This document shows, piece after piece, positions 19,617-28,738 of a stretch of DNA of 64,000 nucleotides. The position numbers were made by a program, and so were the translations under genes. The notes beneath the pieces are model-generated. The model saw only the letters and a program-made list of their open reading frames with translations, did not search any database and was not told the DNA's origin. Origin of the DNA: Bacteroidales bacterium (GTDB lineage: Bacteria; Bacteroidota; Bacteroidia; Bacteroidales; UBA932); contig SUYL01000015.1 of assembly GCA_015060445.1 (NCBI GenBank), positions 32,053 to 96,052 on the forward strand. The letters are read 5' to 3'. Each line of letters opens with the position of its first letter. Position 1 is the stretch's first letter.

Positions 19617-20966
19617 TTACTTTTTCCCCTCCTGCATGAAAAGTTCTTCCTTTATGAAGGCAATCTCATCTTTGGCCAGATTCCATGTGTAGGACCCCTC
19701 TTTTCCCAGAGAAAGGTATCTTTCATAGTATTTGAGGGCATTCCTGTAATCTCCTGCCACCCTTAGGCAATACCCTATACGGGCATAGAGTACAATGTGT
19801 GACGGGCCGTATTTGAGAGCCTCCCTGTAGAATTTTACAGCAGTTTTCAGAGGGGTATCATTAATCCTGATACCGGTAGTCGTGTTGTTCTGGCGCATTC
19901 CCATGTCATAGTACATTTCTCCGCGTGTGGAATATATTCCGTACATGAGGGAGGAGTCAGGGAGGACAAGTTTTACAACGGCATCAAACAGGGAGTCTGC
20001 AACCTCCACTTTGGCCATTTTGCTGTTGCAGTAAGCCCTGTTGTAGAGGAAGTCTGTGTTTTCTGCAATGTGCGGATCTTCATTTTGAGCCATGACGAAA
20101 CAGTCGTCTGCAATATGGTGTTCCATCTTCCCCATTTTGCACAATCCCATATAGTAGTATCCCGACGATTTGTCGCATCCGTACTCCACACTCCTGCGGA
20201 AGATATCATATGCTTCATCCCATTTCTTCATATTGTACAGGACAAGCCCCTTGATGGGATTAATTACAATATTAGTACTGTCGTACTGCAGGAACTCATT
20301 GGCCATTACCAGAACGGTGTCGTACATTTTCCTCTCCAGAAAGATTCTTGAGATTTTCTCAAGGGTGCGGTAATCATTCCGCTGCCCCTCATATACGGCA
20401 GAATAATAGACAAGGGCTGAGTCGTTGAGCCCCAGTTTGCTGAAACTGTTTCCAATCAAGGACATCATTGCCGGTATGGAATCTCTCCTGAGAACCCTTC
20501 TTCCGGAACTTATGCTTCCGTTGTAATCTTCCATCCTGTATTGCAGGTTTGCCTTCTGGATCAGGAAAAAGAGATTGTCGGGAGCCATTTCTGTTGCAAG
20601 GTTGTAGAAAAGTATTGCGGCATTGTTGTTCCCGTTGAGCCTGTGACACTCGCCCAAAGATGCAAGTATGGGGGCATTATTCTCCCCAAGGAGCATAATC
20701 TCCTCCAATGTTCCTATAGCCTCCTGGAATTTGTGCAGGTTCTTCTGGCAGGTTACTTTCTCTTTGAGCAGGGCAATTGTCCCGGCTGTATCCCTTACTG
20801 CGTAGAGGGAATCTATTTGGGTATTCAGAAGAGTTATGGCGTTGGTATAGTCGTAATTTGACATTAAAGTGCGCCATTGCGGGGCTTGGGCGCAAATGGC
20901 GTTTGCTGTACACAGCAGTATGGCAAGGATGGCATTTCTCATGTTGCGAAGATTTGTTTTATCCAA
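19617..20966 (-). CDS. tetratricopeptide repeat protein, secreted
   Basis: repeated TPR helices; signal peptide-like N-terminus NAILAILLCTANAICAQ. Confidence 0.8.
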   Translation of the reverse strand: MDKTNLRNMRNAILAILLCTANAICAQAPQWRTLMSNYDYTNAITLLNTQIDSLYAVRDTAGTIALLKEKVTCQKNLHKFQEAIGTLEEIMLLGENNAPILASLGECHRLNGNNNAAILFYNLATEMAPDNLFFLIQKANLQYRMEDYNGSISSGRRVLRRDSIPAMMSLIGNSFSKLGLNDSALVYYSAVYEGQRNDYRTLEKISRIFLERKMYDTVLVMANEFLQYDSTNIVINPIKGLVLYNMKKWDEAYDIFRRSVEYGCDKSSGYYYMGLCKMGKMEHHIADDCFVMAQNEDPHIAENTDFLYNRAYCNSKMAKVEVADSLFDAVVKLVLPDSSLMYGIYSTRGEMYYDMGMRQNNTTTGIRINDTPLKTAVKFYREALKYGPSHIVLYARIGYCLRVAGDYRNALKYYERYLSLGKEGSYTWNLAKDEIAFIKEELFMQEGKK

Positions 20967-21102
20967 AGATAATGAATTTTGCCTTATACAATGCTGTTGT
21001 AAGGGGGGTGTTGCATCCGAAAAAGGCTCTATACAGCCACCAGAGGGGTATTTTATCCACGTTGTTGCGTTTGTGGCACAGATGTGGTATATTTGTAGGA
21101 GT

Positions 21103-21420
21103 ATGCAGAACCGTGCCGGATATATATTGCTGTTCTACAGGAGTACAATAAAGATTGCTGTTGCAACAAGTGCCCTTGTTGCCATGTGGCAGTGCATTTC
21201 ATCTCCTGTAGGGGCACCTGCGGCATTCTTCATGAGTTATCCGGTTGTAGGGCTCGGGATGGACGGGTTTTACAGGTTTCTCTCAAAAAAGAGGATGAAT
21301 GAGTTCCATTTCTACAGAATGGGAGGATTGGGGGTACTGGAACTTTACGGGGCATCGCTGCTTATCTCCTTGTCGGTCTCTGCAGCAGGGTTGCTGTTGC
21401 TTAATTTGTGTGGAATATGA
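21103..21420 (+). CDS. small membrane protein, hypothetical
   Basis: C-terminal part of ORF 20869..21420; start at 21103 avoids overlap with the TPR gene; two TM segments; overlaps the downstream ABC ATPase start. Confidence 0.55.
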   Translation: MQNRAGYILLFYRSTIKIAVATSALVAMWQCISSPVGAPAAFFMSYPVVGLGMDGFYRFLSKKRMNEFHFYRMGGLGVLELYGASLLISLSVSAAGLLLLNLCGI

Positions 21421-22061
21421 AAGGGGGAATGGAAGTTGACAGTGTAATAATGCGCTATGGTGAGCATACGGTGCTTTCTGATGTCTATCTGAAATGCAGC
21501 GTGGGGGATATTGTAGGTATCTTTGGAAGGAACGGCAGTGGAAAGACTACTCTGTTCAACATTATCTACGGAACTTGCAAGGCAGAGAATTCATTCGTTA
21601 GGATAGACGGGCAGGTTATGGAGAAAGGGGCATTCAGGTGCGGGAAGGTGGGCTATCTTCCGCAGAATGATTTTTTTCCGGAGCATTTGAGGATAAAGGA
21701 GATTTTCTCCCTTTTGCCTCAGGGGGCTGCAGATATGGAGGATGAAGTGCTGGTAAGGGTGTGGGAGAACAGGGCAGGGGAGTTGTCGGGAGGAGAATTG
21801 AGATACCTGGAGATAATGTACATTTTGTGGAGCGGTTTCAAATATCTTATTCTCGACGAGCCTTTCAGCGGTCTGGCCCCTGTGGTGGTTGAAAAATTGC
21901 AGGGGATACTGAAGGGGTATTCTGCGGAGAAAGGGATTATAATTGCAGACCATGATTACAGGAGTGTTGCAGGGATGGTAAACCGTTTCTGTATGCTGGA
22001 TGGAGGGGCACTCAGGGAGATAGGGTCGTTGGAAGAGTTGCGGGGAATTTACTTATTATAA
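21417..22061 (+). CDS. ABC transporter ATP-binding protein
   Basis: GIFGRNGSGKTTLFNII, ELSGGELRYLEI, YLILDEPFSGLAP. Confidence 0.88.
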   Translation: MKGGMEVDSVIMRYGEHTVLSDVYLKCSVGDIVGIFGRNGSGKTTLFNIIYGTCKAENSFVRIDGQVMEKGAFRCGKVGYLPQNDFFPEHLRIKEIFSLLPQGAADMEDEVLVRVWENRAGELSGGELRYLEIMYILWSGFKYLILDEPFSGLAPVVVEKLQGILKGYSAEKGIIIADHDYRSVAGMVNRFCMLDGGALREIGSLEELRGIYLL

Positions 22062-22073
22062 AACAAGATACGT

Positions 22074-22715
22074 ATGAAAAACATAGACAAGAAATGGCTG
22101 ATTGGCCTTGTTGCTGATCTGGATATAGTTACAGATGACATGGAACATATCCATAAAAGTGAAGATTTCTCAGTTCCATCACTATTGCTTGCCTATAATG
22201 TTTTGGAGAGATTGTCGGATGTGGAAAATCTCTCTTACAGAATGGCGCAGGATAAGGAGTGGGCAGATAATTTTCTTGAAGAGGGCAAACGATACATGGA
22301 GTCATATCCTCTCTGTGGCGAAGTATTGTACAGGGTGATTGGGGAAGAACGGGTTAAAATGAAAGTTGCAGAGTATATGCTCCCTTATGTAACCGCACAT
22401 AAAGAGGCCAAGGAGGCGTTTGAGAAGGCTGAAGAGCTTCACCTGATGGCAAAGGTTGCCCACAAGGCGCAGGAGGAGGGAGGCTTTTTTGAGAAATGGA
22501 AGACCCTCAGGCAGGTGAGGAAGATGGCAGGATTCCCGCTGGAGAGGAAACGTACCGGGAATTTTGTAGCCCGCACATTTGACCTTATGGAGGAGGCCCG
22601 TATGAAGATGCGAGAAGCAGAACTCAAGATGTACGGACATAATGTGGCGTACAAATGTACTCCCGATACCTATATGAAGATTTTTGAATTGTTGAGTGAA
22701 AAATATACAGGATGA
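22074..22715 (+). CDS. hypothetical protein
   Basis: 213-aa ORF in co-directional cluster; overlaps next start by 4 bp. Confidence 0.7.
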   Translation: MKNIDKKWLIGLVADLDIVTDDMEHIHKSEDFSVPSLLLAYNVLERLSDVENLSYRMAQDKEWADNFLEEGKRYMESYPLCGEVLYRVIGEERVKMKVAEYMLPYVTAHKEAKEAFEKAEELHLMAKVAHKAQEEGGFFEKWKTLRQVRKMAGFPLERKRTGNFVARTFDLMEEARMKMREAELKMYGHNVAYKCTPDTYMKIFELLSEKYTG

Positions 22716-23092
22716 AGAGATTTCTGAATTTGTTGGCGGCAGTGTGTTGTATATGGCTGGCTGTTGCCTGTAATGCCCCTGCAGGGAAATTGAAAAGTGT
22801 GGAGAAGGCTGAGTTTGCACAGATCATTGGGGATGGCTCGGTTGTACTGCTGGATGTTAGGACTCCTCAGGAATTTGCCCAGGGGCATATTGTGGGTGCA
22901 ATAAATATTGATGTAAAGGATTCCCTCTTCATCTCCAATGTGCAGAGGCAGGTTGCTCCGGGGAGTAGGGTGGCAGTTTATTGCAGGAGCGGCCGCAGAA
23001 GCATGAGCGCAGCACAGCAAATGGTGGAGAAAGGGTATGATGTGGTGAATTTGAAGGGCGGATTTCTTGCTTGGGAAGAATCAGAGAAGTAA
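22712..23092 (+). CDS. rhodanese-like domain lipoprotein
   Basis: VLLDVRTPQEFAQGHIVGAINID, VYCRSGRRS; lipobox-like LAVACN. Confidence 0.9.
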   Translation: MKRFLNLLAAVCCIWLAVACNAPAGKLKSVEKAEFAQIIGDGSVVLLDVRTPQEFAQGHIVGAINIDVKDSLFISNVQRQVAPGSRVAVYCRSGRRSMSAAQQMVEKGYDVVNLKGGFLAWEESEK

Positions 23093-23115
23093 TTTTGCGG
23101 CAAAATCCTACAATT

Positions 23116-25017
23116 ATGATAAAGAGTTTCTTCAAACATTATATTCTGGTTTTTCTGTTCTGCATTGCGCAGAAGATTGTTTTTCTGCTGTACTACTATA
23201 AGGAGTTCTATGCAGATTGCACATTTGGGGATTTTGTGGATGTAATTTTGCACGGCATTCCGCTGGATGCCGCTGTGGCGGGTTACCTTACCGCAATTCC
23301 GGCACTGCTGCTCATTGCAAATGTGTGGTGGCAGGGGAAAGCAATGAAATATATATTCAAGGGGTACTACATTTTCTGTGCGGTGCTGCTGGCCCTGATT
23401 TTTGTGGGTGACCTTGCCTTGTACCAGTACTGGGGATTCAGGTTGGATACCACTCCGCTCTTTTACCTTAAGTCCAGCCCCAAGGATGCTTTTGCAAGTG
23501 CAACTTTCGGGATGATAGTGGCTGGGATTGTGGATCTTGCGGTGAACATTTATGTTTACCTGTGGCTGTGCAAAAAGTTCCTTGCCAGGAGGTATGATGC
23601 TCCGGTGTTCTTTAAGGTGAGGAATACCGTTGCACTCACTTTGCTTGCCGCACTGCTCTTTATTCCAATCAGAGGCGGTTTTACAGTGGCAACCCTCAAT
23701 ACCGGAAAGGTTTATTTCAGCCAGAACATGAGGTTGAACCACGCTGCAATCAATCCGGCCTTCAGTCTTCTGGAGTCCCTTTCAAAGAGCAGTTCCTTTG
23801 CAACCCAATACAGATATCATACTCCCGACAGGGCAAATGAACTGTTTGCTGCAATGCAGGATGTCTCATTGAGGGGAGAAGGTGCCCTTACCGGTGAGGA
23901 TGTGGCAGCGGACACCCATGTGGATTTGTCGGGAAGAAGGGATACCCTTCTCAAACCGGGGAAGCCTAATGTGGTGATTGTGATTCTGGAGAGTTTCCTC
24001 TCAAAGGCAATGGGGACCCTTGGGGGATTTGAAGGGGTTGCACAGAATCTGGATTCTTTGGGGGCTCAGGGTGTGCTGTTTACAAACTTCTACGCAAACA
24101 GTTTCAGGACAGACCGTGGAATTGTCTCCATTTTGAGCGGTTATCCGGCACAGCCTACAAACAGCATAATGAAATACCCGCGCAAGAGCCAGTCGTTGCC
24201 TTCAATATCAAGAAGTCTTGCACAGAACGGTTATGACCTGCAGTACATTTATGGCGGCGATGCCAACTTTACCAATATGCGCTCGTACCTTACAGCAATG
24301 GGATTTGAGAACATCATAAGCGATACCGATTTCCCAATTTCGCAGAAGTTGAGCAAATGGGGAGCGCACGATGATGTGATGTTTGACAAGATTGCCACCC
24401 AGTTGGAGCAGGGACAGGAACAGGAGCCGTTCCTTAAGGTGATACAGACCTCCAGCAGCCACGAGCCGTTTGAAGTACCGGGTTTCAACAAACTTGAGGA
24501 TATCCGTATGAACTCCGTAGCATATACCGACAGTTGCCTGCAGGTATTTGTAAACAGGTATAAAAATACCCCATATTGGGACAACACCCTGTTTGTATTT
24601 GTTCCCGACCATGCAATGCAGTATCCTGTAGATTTGGATGTATTCTCTGTAGAGAGATACAAGATACCATTGATATTCTACGGACCGGCACTTGCCTGCA
24701 GCGGAGTTAAGGTGGATGCCGTAGGTTCGCAGATAGACTTGGCGGCAACCCTTTTGGGGCAGTTGGGCATTCCGCACCAGGATTTTGCCTTCAGCAAAGA
24801 TATGCTTGATGCTGCAAATCCCCATTTCGGATTCTTTACTGTTCCCGACGCATTTGGTATGGTAACAGATTCCGGAGCGGTGGTTTTTGACAATGTTTCA
24901 GAAAAAATTTACACCTCGACCCTCTCCGATACCATCGTTCTGGAGCATGGAAAAGCATTTTTGCAAAAACTTTACGACGATTTGGACGAAAGAGGCAATA
25001 AAAAATTTGCACAATAA
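23116..25017 (+). CDS. LTA synthase family / sulfatase-like membrane protein
   Basis: PNVVIVILESFLSKAMG, NSFRTDRGIVSILSGYPAQPT, HDDVMFDKI, VPDHAM; 5 N-terminal TM segments. Confidence 0.9.
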   Translation: MIKSFFKHYILVFLFCIAQKIVFLLYYYKEFYADCTFGDFVDVILHGIPLDAAVAGYLTAIPALLLIANVWWQGKAMKYIFKGYYIFCAVLLALIFVGDLALYQYWGFRLDTTPLFYLKSSPKDAFASATFGMIVAGIVDLAVNIYVYLWLCKKFLARRYDAPVFFKVRNTVALTLLAALLFIPIRGGFTVATLNTGKVYFSQNMRLNHAAINPAFSLLESLSKSSSFATQYRYHTPDRANELFAAMQDVSLRGEGALTGEDVAADTHVDLSGRRDTLLKPGKPNVVIVILESFLSKAMGTLGGFEGVAQNLDSLGAQGVLFTNFYANSFRTDRGIVSILSGYPAQPTNSIMKYPRKSQSLPSISRSLAQNGYDLQYIYGGDANFTNMRSYLTAMGFENIISDTDFPISQKLSKWGAHDDVMFDKIATQLEQGQEQEPFLKVIQTSSSHEPFEVPGFNKLEDIRMNSVAYTDSCLQVFVNRYKNTPYWDNTLFVFVPDHAMQYPVDLDVFSVERYKIPLIFYGPALACSGVKVDAVGSQIDLAATLLGQLGIPHQDFAFSKDMLDAANPHFGFFTVPDAFGMVTDSGAVVFDNVSEKIYTSTLSDTIVLEHGKAFLQKLYDDLDERGNKKFAQ

Positions 25018-25065
25018 AAAAAAATGCATACCTTTGCAACCCGTTTGGAAATAAACGGTGCTCAT

Positions 25066-25136
25066 TGAGATATGGTGTAATGGTAGCACAAGAGATTCTG
25101 GCTCTCTTGGTTCGGGTTCGAGTCCTGATATCTCAA
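25066..25136 (+). tRNA. tRNA-Gln(CTG)
   Basis: acceptor tgagata/tatctca; anticodon arm agaga-ttCTGgc-tctct; T-arm ggttcgagtcc. Confidence 0.88.
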
Positions 25137-25145
25137 CACTATGTT

Positions 25146-25219
25146 GGCGCGATAGCTCAGCTGGTTAGAGCGCATGATTCATAATCATGAGGTCCCCAGT
25201 TCAATCCTGGGTCGCGCTA
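25146..25219 (+). tRNA. tRNA-Met(CAT)
   Basis: acceptor ggcgcga/tcgcgct; anticodon arm catga-ttCATaa-tcatg; T-arm ccagttcaatcctgg. Confidence 0.92.
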
Positions 25220-25230
25220 CTCTGAAAATT

Positions 25231-25263
25231 AAGCACTTACGATAATTCGTGAGTGCTTTTTTT
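25231..25263 (+). terminator. terminator downstream of tRNA-Met
   Basis: aagcacttacga-taat-tcgtgagtgctt followed by a T-tract. Confidence 0.8.
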
Positions 25264-25281
25264 ATATGCATTATGACAGAT

Positions 25282-25343
25282 GCGGACAAAATCTGGGACA
25301 AATTGATGTTTTTCCCATGGTTTTTGTCCGCTTTTTTTGTCCG
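25282..25343. repeat. inverted/direct repeats gcggacaaaa / ttttgtccgc (candidate integrase arm sites)
   Basis: gcggacaaaa 25282-25291, ttttgtccgc 25322-25331, second tttttttgtccg 25332-25343. Confidence 0.45.
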
Positions 25344-25380
25344 TGTTTTTATGTTGGAATGTTGACAGTTTACACATTGA

Positions 25381-25436
25381 ATAGTTATAAAAAATAAATA
25401 AAATTATAACTATATGATAAAAATATTATATCTTTG
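25381..25436 (+). promoter_or_regulatory. dyad operator plus Bacteroidetes -7 box
   Basis: ATAGTTATAA-(13 nt)-TTATAACTAT at 25381-25413; TATCTTTG at 25429-25436 matches TAnnTTTG. Confidence 0.65.
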
Positions 25437-25486
25437 TCTTTGTAATCAAGACAGAATAATTTTTAAAATTGTCAATTTTTCTAATT

Positions 25487-25798
25487 ATGAACGAAGATTT
25501 GTCTAAAATTCAAGAGTTGGCTGCACAGATGAAAACTCTCTTACCAGATGGCAAGAAAAATGCCCTGGACAAATTGTTGTTTGGACGGTTGTCCGGACGT
25601 CGGAAGAATGGTGTTGAAAAGGGAGTGGTGGTTCACCCCAAATTGGGGAGGCTCCTTACTGCAGGAAGGGCATCTGAAATCACCGGCTACACTACAGCAT
25701 GGCTGTTACAGTTGGCCAAGGCTGGCAGGATAAGGTATATCAAGCCGAAAAGAAACGTATTGTACTTCGAACAGGACATTTTGAGTTATATGAATTAA
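25487..25798 (+). CDS. excisionase-like / DUF3853-type helix-turn-helix protein
   Basis: small HTH protein (GRLLTAGRASEITGYTTAWLLQLAKAGRIRYIKPKRNVLYFEQDILSYMN) directly upstream of the integrase. Confidence 0.75.
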   Translation: MNEDLSKIQELAAQMKTLLPDGKKNALDKLLFGRLSGRRKNGVEKGVVVHPKLGRLLTAGRASEITGYTTAWLLQLAKAGRIRYIKPKRNVLYFEQDILSYMN

Positions 25799-25803
25799 CT
25801 AAA

Positions 25804-27030
25804 ATGTATGTTATGCAAAAGATTATTGGTAAAGTCAGATTGACTACGGTATTGAATACCAAGTCGGGTAAAAATGATGTTTATCCAGTCGCTGTAAGAG
25901 TGTACCATGGTGGCGTCAGAAGGTATTATAATGTGGAAGGAATATCATGTAAGGCAAGGTCCTGGCAGTATTTTTTCACCACAAGGGTAGAGAAGAGGAA
26001 AGCGGAAGCGGAGAAGGTAAAGGTGTTTTTCAATAAGGTTGCGAAGAGTGTTGCTTTTCTTGTTGAATCAGAAATATTTTCCTTTGCCAATCTGGATGAA
26101 GCCATATCAAAAGGAATTTCGCAGTATTCTTTTGTGTATGTGGATGAAGTGATAGATCTTCTTGAGAAAAGAAAAATGGAAATGCAGAAGATAAATACAG
26201 CTGCTACATATAGGGGGCTGCAGACAGCGATTAAGAAATGTTATCCAAGAAGGGTGCGTATTTGTGATGTCAATGGTAGTTGGTTGAACGATTTTGAAAA
26301 TAGACTTGTGGAGCAAGGTTGCAGTACTGCAACAGTAGGGATAAGGATGCGAACTCTGAAGCATGTTTTCAATACCCTGATAGATATGAATGTCTTGTCT
26401 GAGAAGTTATATCCATTTGTAAATTATACAATGCCTAAGGCGACAAGAAGAAAACTGGCATTGGGCAAAGAATTATTGGATAGGGTCAAAGATTCCACGG
26501 CAACAGATCAATATCTGAGCTTGTGGTTATTGTCGTATTATATGCAGGGGATCAATTTCTGTGATATGTTACGGTTAAAAAGAAGTAATGTGGAGTTGGT
26601 TACAGGTACAATCCGCTTCCATAGATTGAAGACTACCGGAAGAACAAAGTTCGATGAGGAGACAGTCATCCCAATAACGGACAATATAATTAGGGTGCTT
26701 GCAGATTTTATGGACTTAAATGAGTGGAAGAAGATTCCTGGTGATCCGTATCTTTTGCCATATCTTGATGATTCTATGGATGAGCAGACAAAATGGCGTA
26801 GGACAAAGACAATTACCAGGACGGTGAATAGAAAGCTAAAGATACTTTGTCCGGAGGGAAGAATAACCACATATTCAGCCAGGCATACCTTTACCTCCAA
26901 TATGCTGCATTTAGGGGCTTCGCTTGAGGATATAGCAAAGTGCCTTGGACATACATCAACAAACACAACAAGGTATTATTTGGACGGTTTGGACTATTCT
27001 TCAATAGCAGCTTATACAAGTCAATTATAA
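25804..27030 (+). CDS. int: tyrosine recombinase / site-specific integrase
   Basis: C-terminal TYSARHTFTSNMLHLGASLEDIAKCLGHTSTNTTRYYL (R-H-x-x-R...Y); SAM-like N-terminal core-binding domain. Confidence 0.93.
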   Translation: MYVMQKIIGKVRLTTVLNTKSGKNDVYPVAVRVYHGGVRRYYNVEGISCKARSWQYFFTTRVEKRKAEAEKVKVFFNKVAKSVAFLVESEIFSFANLDEAISKGISQYSFVYVDEVIDLLEKRKMEMQKINTAATYRGLQTAIKKCYPRRVRICDVNGSWLNDFENRLVEQGCSTATVGIRMRTLKHVFNTLIDMNVLSEKLYPFVNYTMPKATRRKLALGKELLDRVKDSTATDQYLSLWLLSYYMQGINFCDMLRLKRSNVELVTGTIRFHRLKTTGRTKFDEETVIPITDNIIRVLADFMDLNEWKKIPGDPYLLPYLDDSMDEQTKWRRTKTITRTVNRKLKILCPEGRITTYSARHTFTSNMLHLGASLEDIAKCLGHTSTNTTRYYLDGLDYSSIAAYTSQL

Positions 27031-27053
27031 TAATACAATATAATGCTAATATC

Positions 27054-27272
27054 ATGAAAAGAACAGTAGTCATTTCGGACCCTCGGGTGCTTAAGTATAT
27101 AGATCTGTACAAGTCAACACATCTTCTTGCCGGAACATATAAAGATGATTCGGATGTAGTGGAGGAGTTGTTGCTGCAGATGAGCAGTTTGCAGGTGATG
27201 GATGGAGATATGTATAATGGTTATCCTGAGAAATTAAAGGAAGAGTGTATCATTGAAATTGAAAACAAATAG
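27054..27272 (+). CDS. small hypothetical protein
   Basis: MKRTVVISDPRVLKYIDLYKSTHLL.., 72 aa, between int and ORF6N gene. Confidence 0.6.
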   Translation: MKRTVVISDPRVLKYIDLYKSTHLLAGTYKDDSDVVEELLLQMSSLQVMDGDMYNGYPEKLKEECIIEIENK

Positions 27273-27293
27273 AATGAATGGGGAGGTATAGTT

Positions 27294-27746
27294 ATGGAAC
27301 TTGAGGTAATACAAGATATGATATATGAGATACGTGGACAGAAGGTGATGCTGGATTATGACCTAGCTAAAATGTATGGAGTAGAGACAAAAAGACTTAA
27401 TGAATCTGTACGGAGAAATATTGGCAGATTTTCGGAAGATTTTATGTTTGAACTGACAAATGAGGAGTATAACTTATTGGAAGACAGTTCAAGGTCGCAA
27501 ATTGCGACCTTGAACAAAACTAGAGGACAGAATATAAAATACGCACCTTTTGCCTTTACCGAACAAGGCGTGGCTATGTTGTCATCTGTCTTGCGCTCAA
27601 AAGCTGCAAGAGAGATAAATCGTGGTATCATGCGTGCTTTTGTTTCTGTGCGTAGGATATTGTCAGTTATGCCTGGTATTGGCAGAGATGTCAAGGAGGA
27701 ATGCTCTGAAAAAGAGGCAAGAAAGAAAATAGGCTTTAACCGGTAA
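27294..27746 (+). CDS. ORF6N domain-containing protein (copy 1)
   Basis: IYEIRGQKVMLDYDLAKMYGVETKRLNESVRRN, YAPFAFTEQGVAMLSSVL, IMRAFVSVRR. Confidence 0.92.
   Translation: MELEVIQDMIYEIRGQKVMLDYDLAKMYGVETKRLNESVRRNIGRFSEDFMFELTNEEYNLLEDSSRSQIATLNKTRGQNIKYAPFAFTEQGVAMLSSVLRSKAAREINRGIMRAFVSVRRILSVMPGIGRDVKEECSEKEARKKIGFNR
27487..27515. repeat. 29-bp perfect palindrome (14-1-14) inside ORF6N copy 1
   Basis: gttcaaggtcgcaa-a-ttgcgaccttgaac. Confidence 0.95.
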
Positions 27747-27751
27747 ATGAT

Positions 27752-28732
27752 ATGAATTATATTGACTTAAACGAACTCAATTCTTATAATGTTGAATTGG
27801 ATGCCGAAAGTGGAGATTATATCCATTGCAGGAGACAATATTCGCAGACCGGAGCATTTTCCTGTACAGGGGTCAATACAATAGTGTCATCAGCTGATGT
27901 GGCTTTCCTGATGCGTTCATTGCAGGAGTATAGTGTTGAGCATTCTTTTGTGTGTTGTATTAAGGATGATGGCTCGCCATATTTGTTGCATCTCGGTATG
28001 GGAACTTTTGATGCATGTATGATAAACAAGGATACTATACGCTATACAGCAGACAGATTGGATGCAAAGCAGGTTTATATGATTCATAATCATCCATCGG
28101 GGACACTTGCTTTTGGTAAATCGGACAGGATAATGCATCATGGCCTTGAGGAGGTTCTTGGTGAAAGGATGAAAGGTAGTATAGTGATTAACACCACATC
28201 TGGTAAGTACCTTTTTGCTCAGCACAGCCAGGCTGAAGAGACAGTTAATGATATGTCAGGTGCCGATACAGCTGGTCCGGCAGTACAGGTGCTTGAGTTT
28301 GACAGGCAGGTTTTTGCCAAAGATTGGGATTATCACAATGCTGTCCATATCAGAGGATCTTATGATGTCGCTTCTTTTCTCTCATCTCAGCGCTTTGGTC
28401 ATAGAGAAAAAAGTGGAATGCTGATAATGAACAAAGGTATGAAAGTCGTGGCCAATATCCAGCTTCCATATTCAACTCTGACCAGGAGTAAAGTTGTTCA
28501 TCTTGCACCCTATATGCAGAATTGTACATGTGCTTTTGGTGGTGTGGCGGTACTGCCATATTTTACGGGCAAGGTAAGCGCAATGGCTATAAGGCTTCTG
28601 AATGCTGAGTTCAAGAAGATTTCTTCTTTTGATATGGTGGATGTGTGTCATAATATCAATGTTAAATTCCAGTCTGCTGTGGATGATAACCTGCTTAATT
28701 TTAAATCTCAAACGATTGGTCATATATTTTAA
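27752..28732 (+). CDS. RadC-like JAB domain protein
   Basis: MIHNHPSGTLAFGKSDRIMHHGLEEVLGERMKGSIVINTTSGKYLF (JAMM-like HxHPSG...SD). Confidence 0.75.
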   Translation: MNYIDLNELNSYNVELDAESGDYIHCRRQYSQTGAFSCTGVNTIVSSADVAFLMRSLQEYSVEHSFVCCIKDDGSPYLLHLGMGTFDACMINKDTIRYTADRLDAKQVYMIHNHPSGTLAFGKSDRIMHHGLEEVLGERMKGSIVINTTSGKYLFAQHSQAEETVNDMSGADTAGPAVQVLEFDRQVFAKDWDYHNAVHIRGSYDVASFLSSQRFGHREKSGMLIMNKGMKVVANIQLPYSTLTRSKVVHLAPYMQNCTCAFGGVAVLPYFTGKVSAMAIRLLNAEFKKISSFDMVDVCHNINVKFQSAVDDNLLNFKSQTIGHIF

Positions 28733-28738
28733 AGGATT

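Noticed and set aside
25066-25219. ICE insertion inside tRNA-Met
   Set aside because: The tRNA is intact with its own terminator, and no second copy of its 3' end was found in the window.
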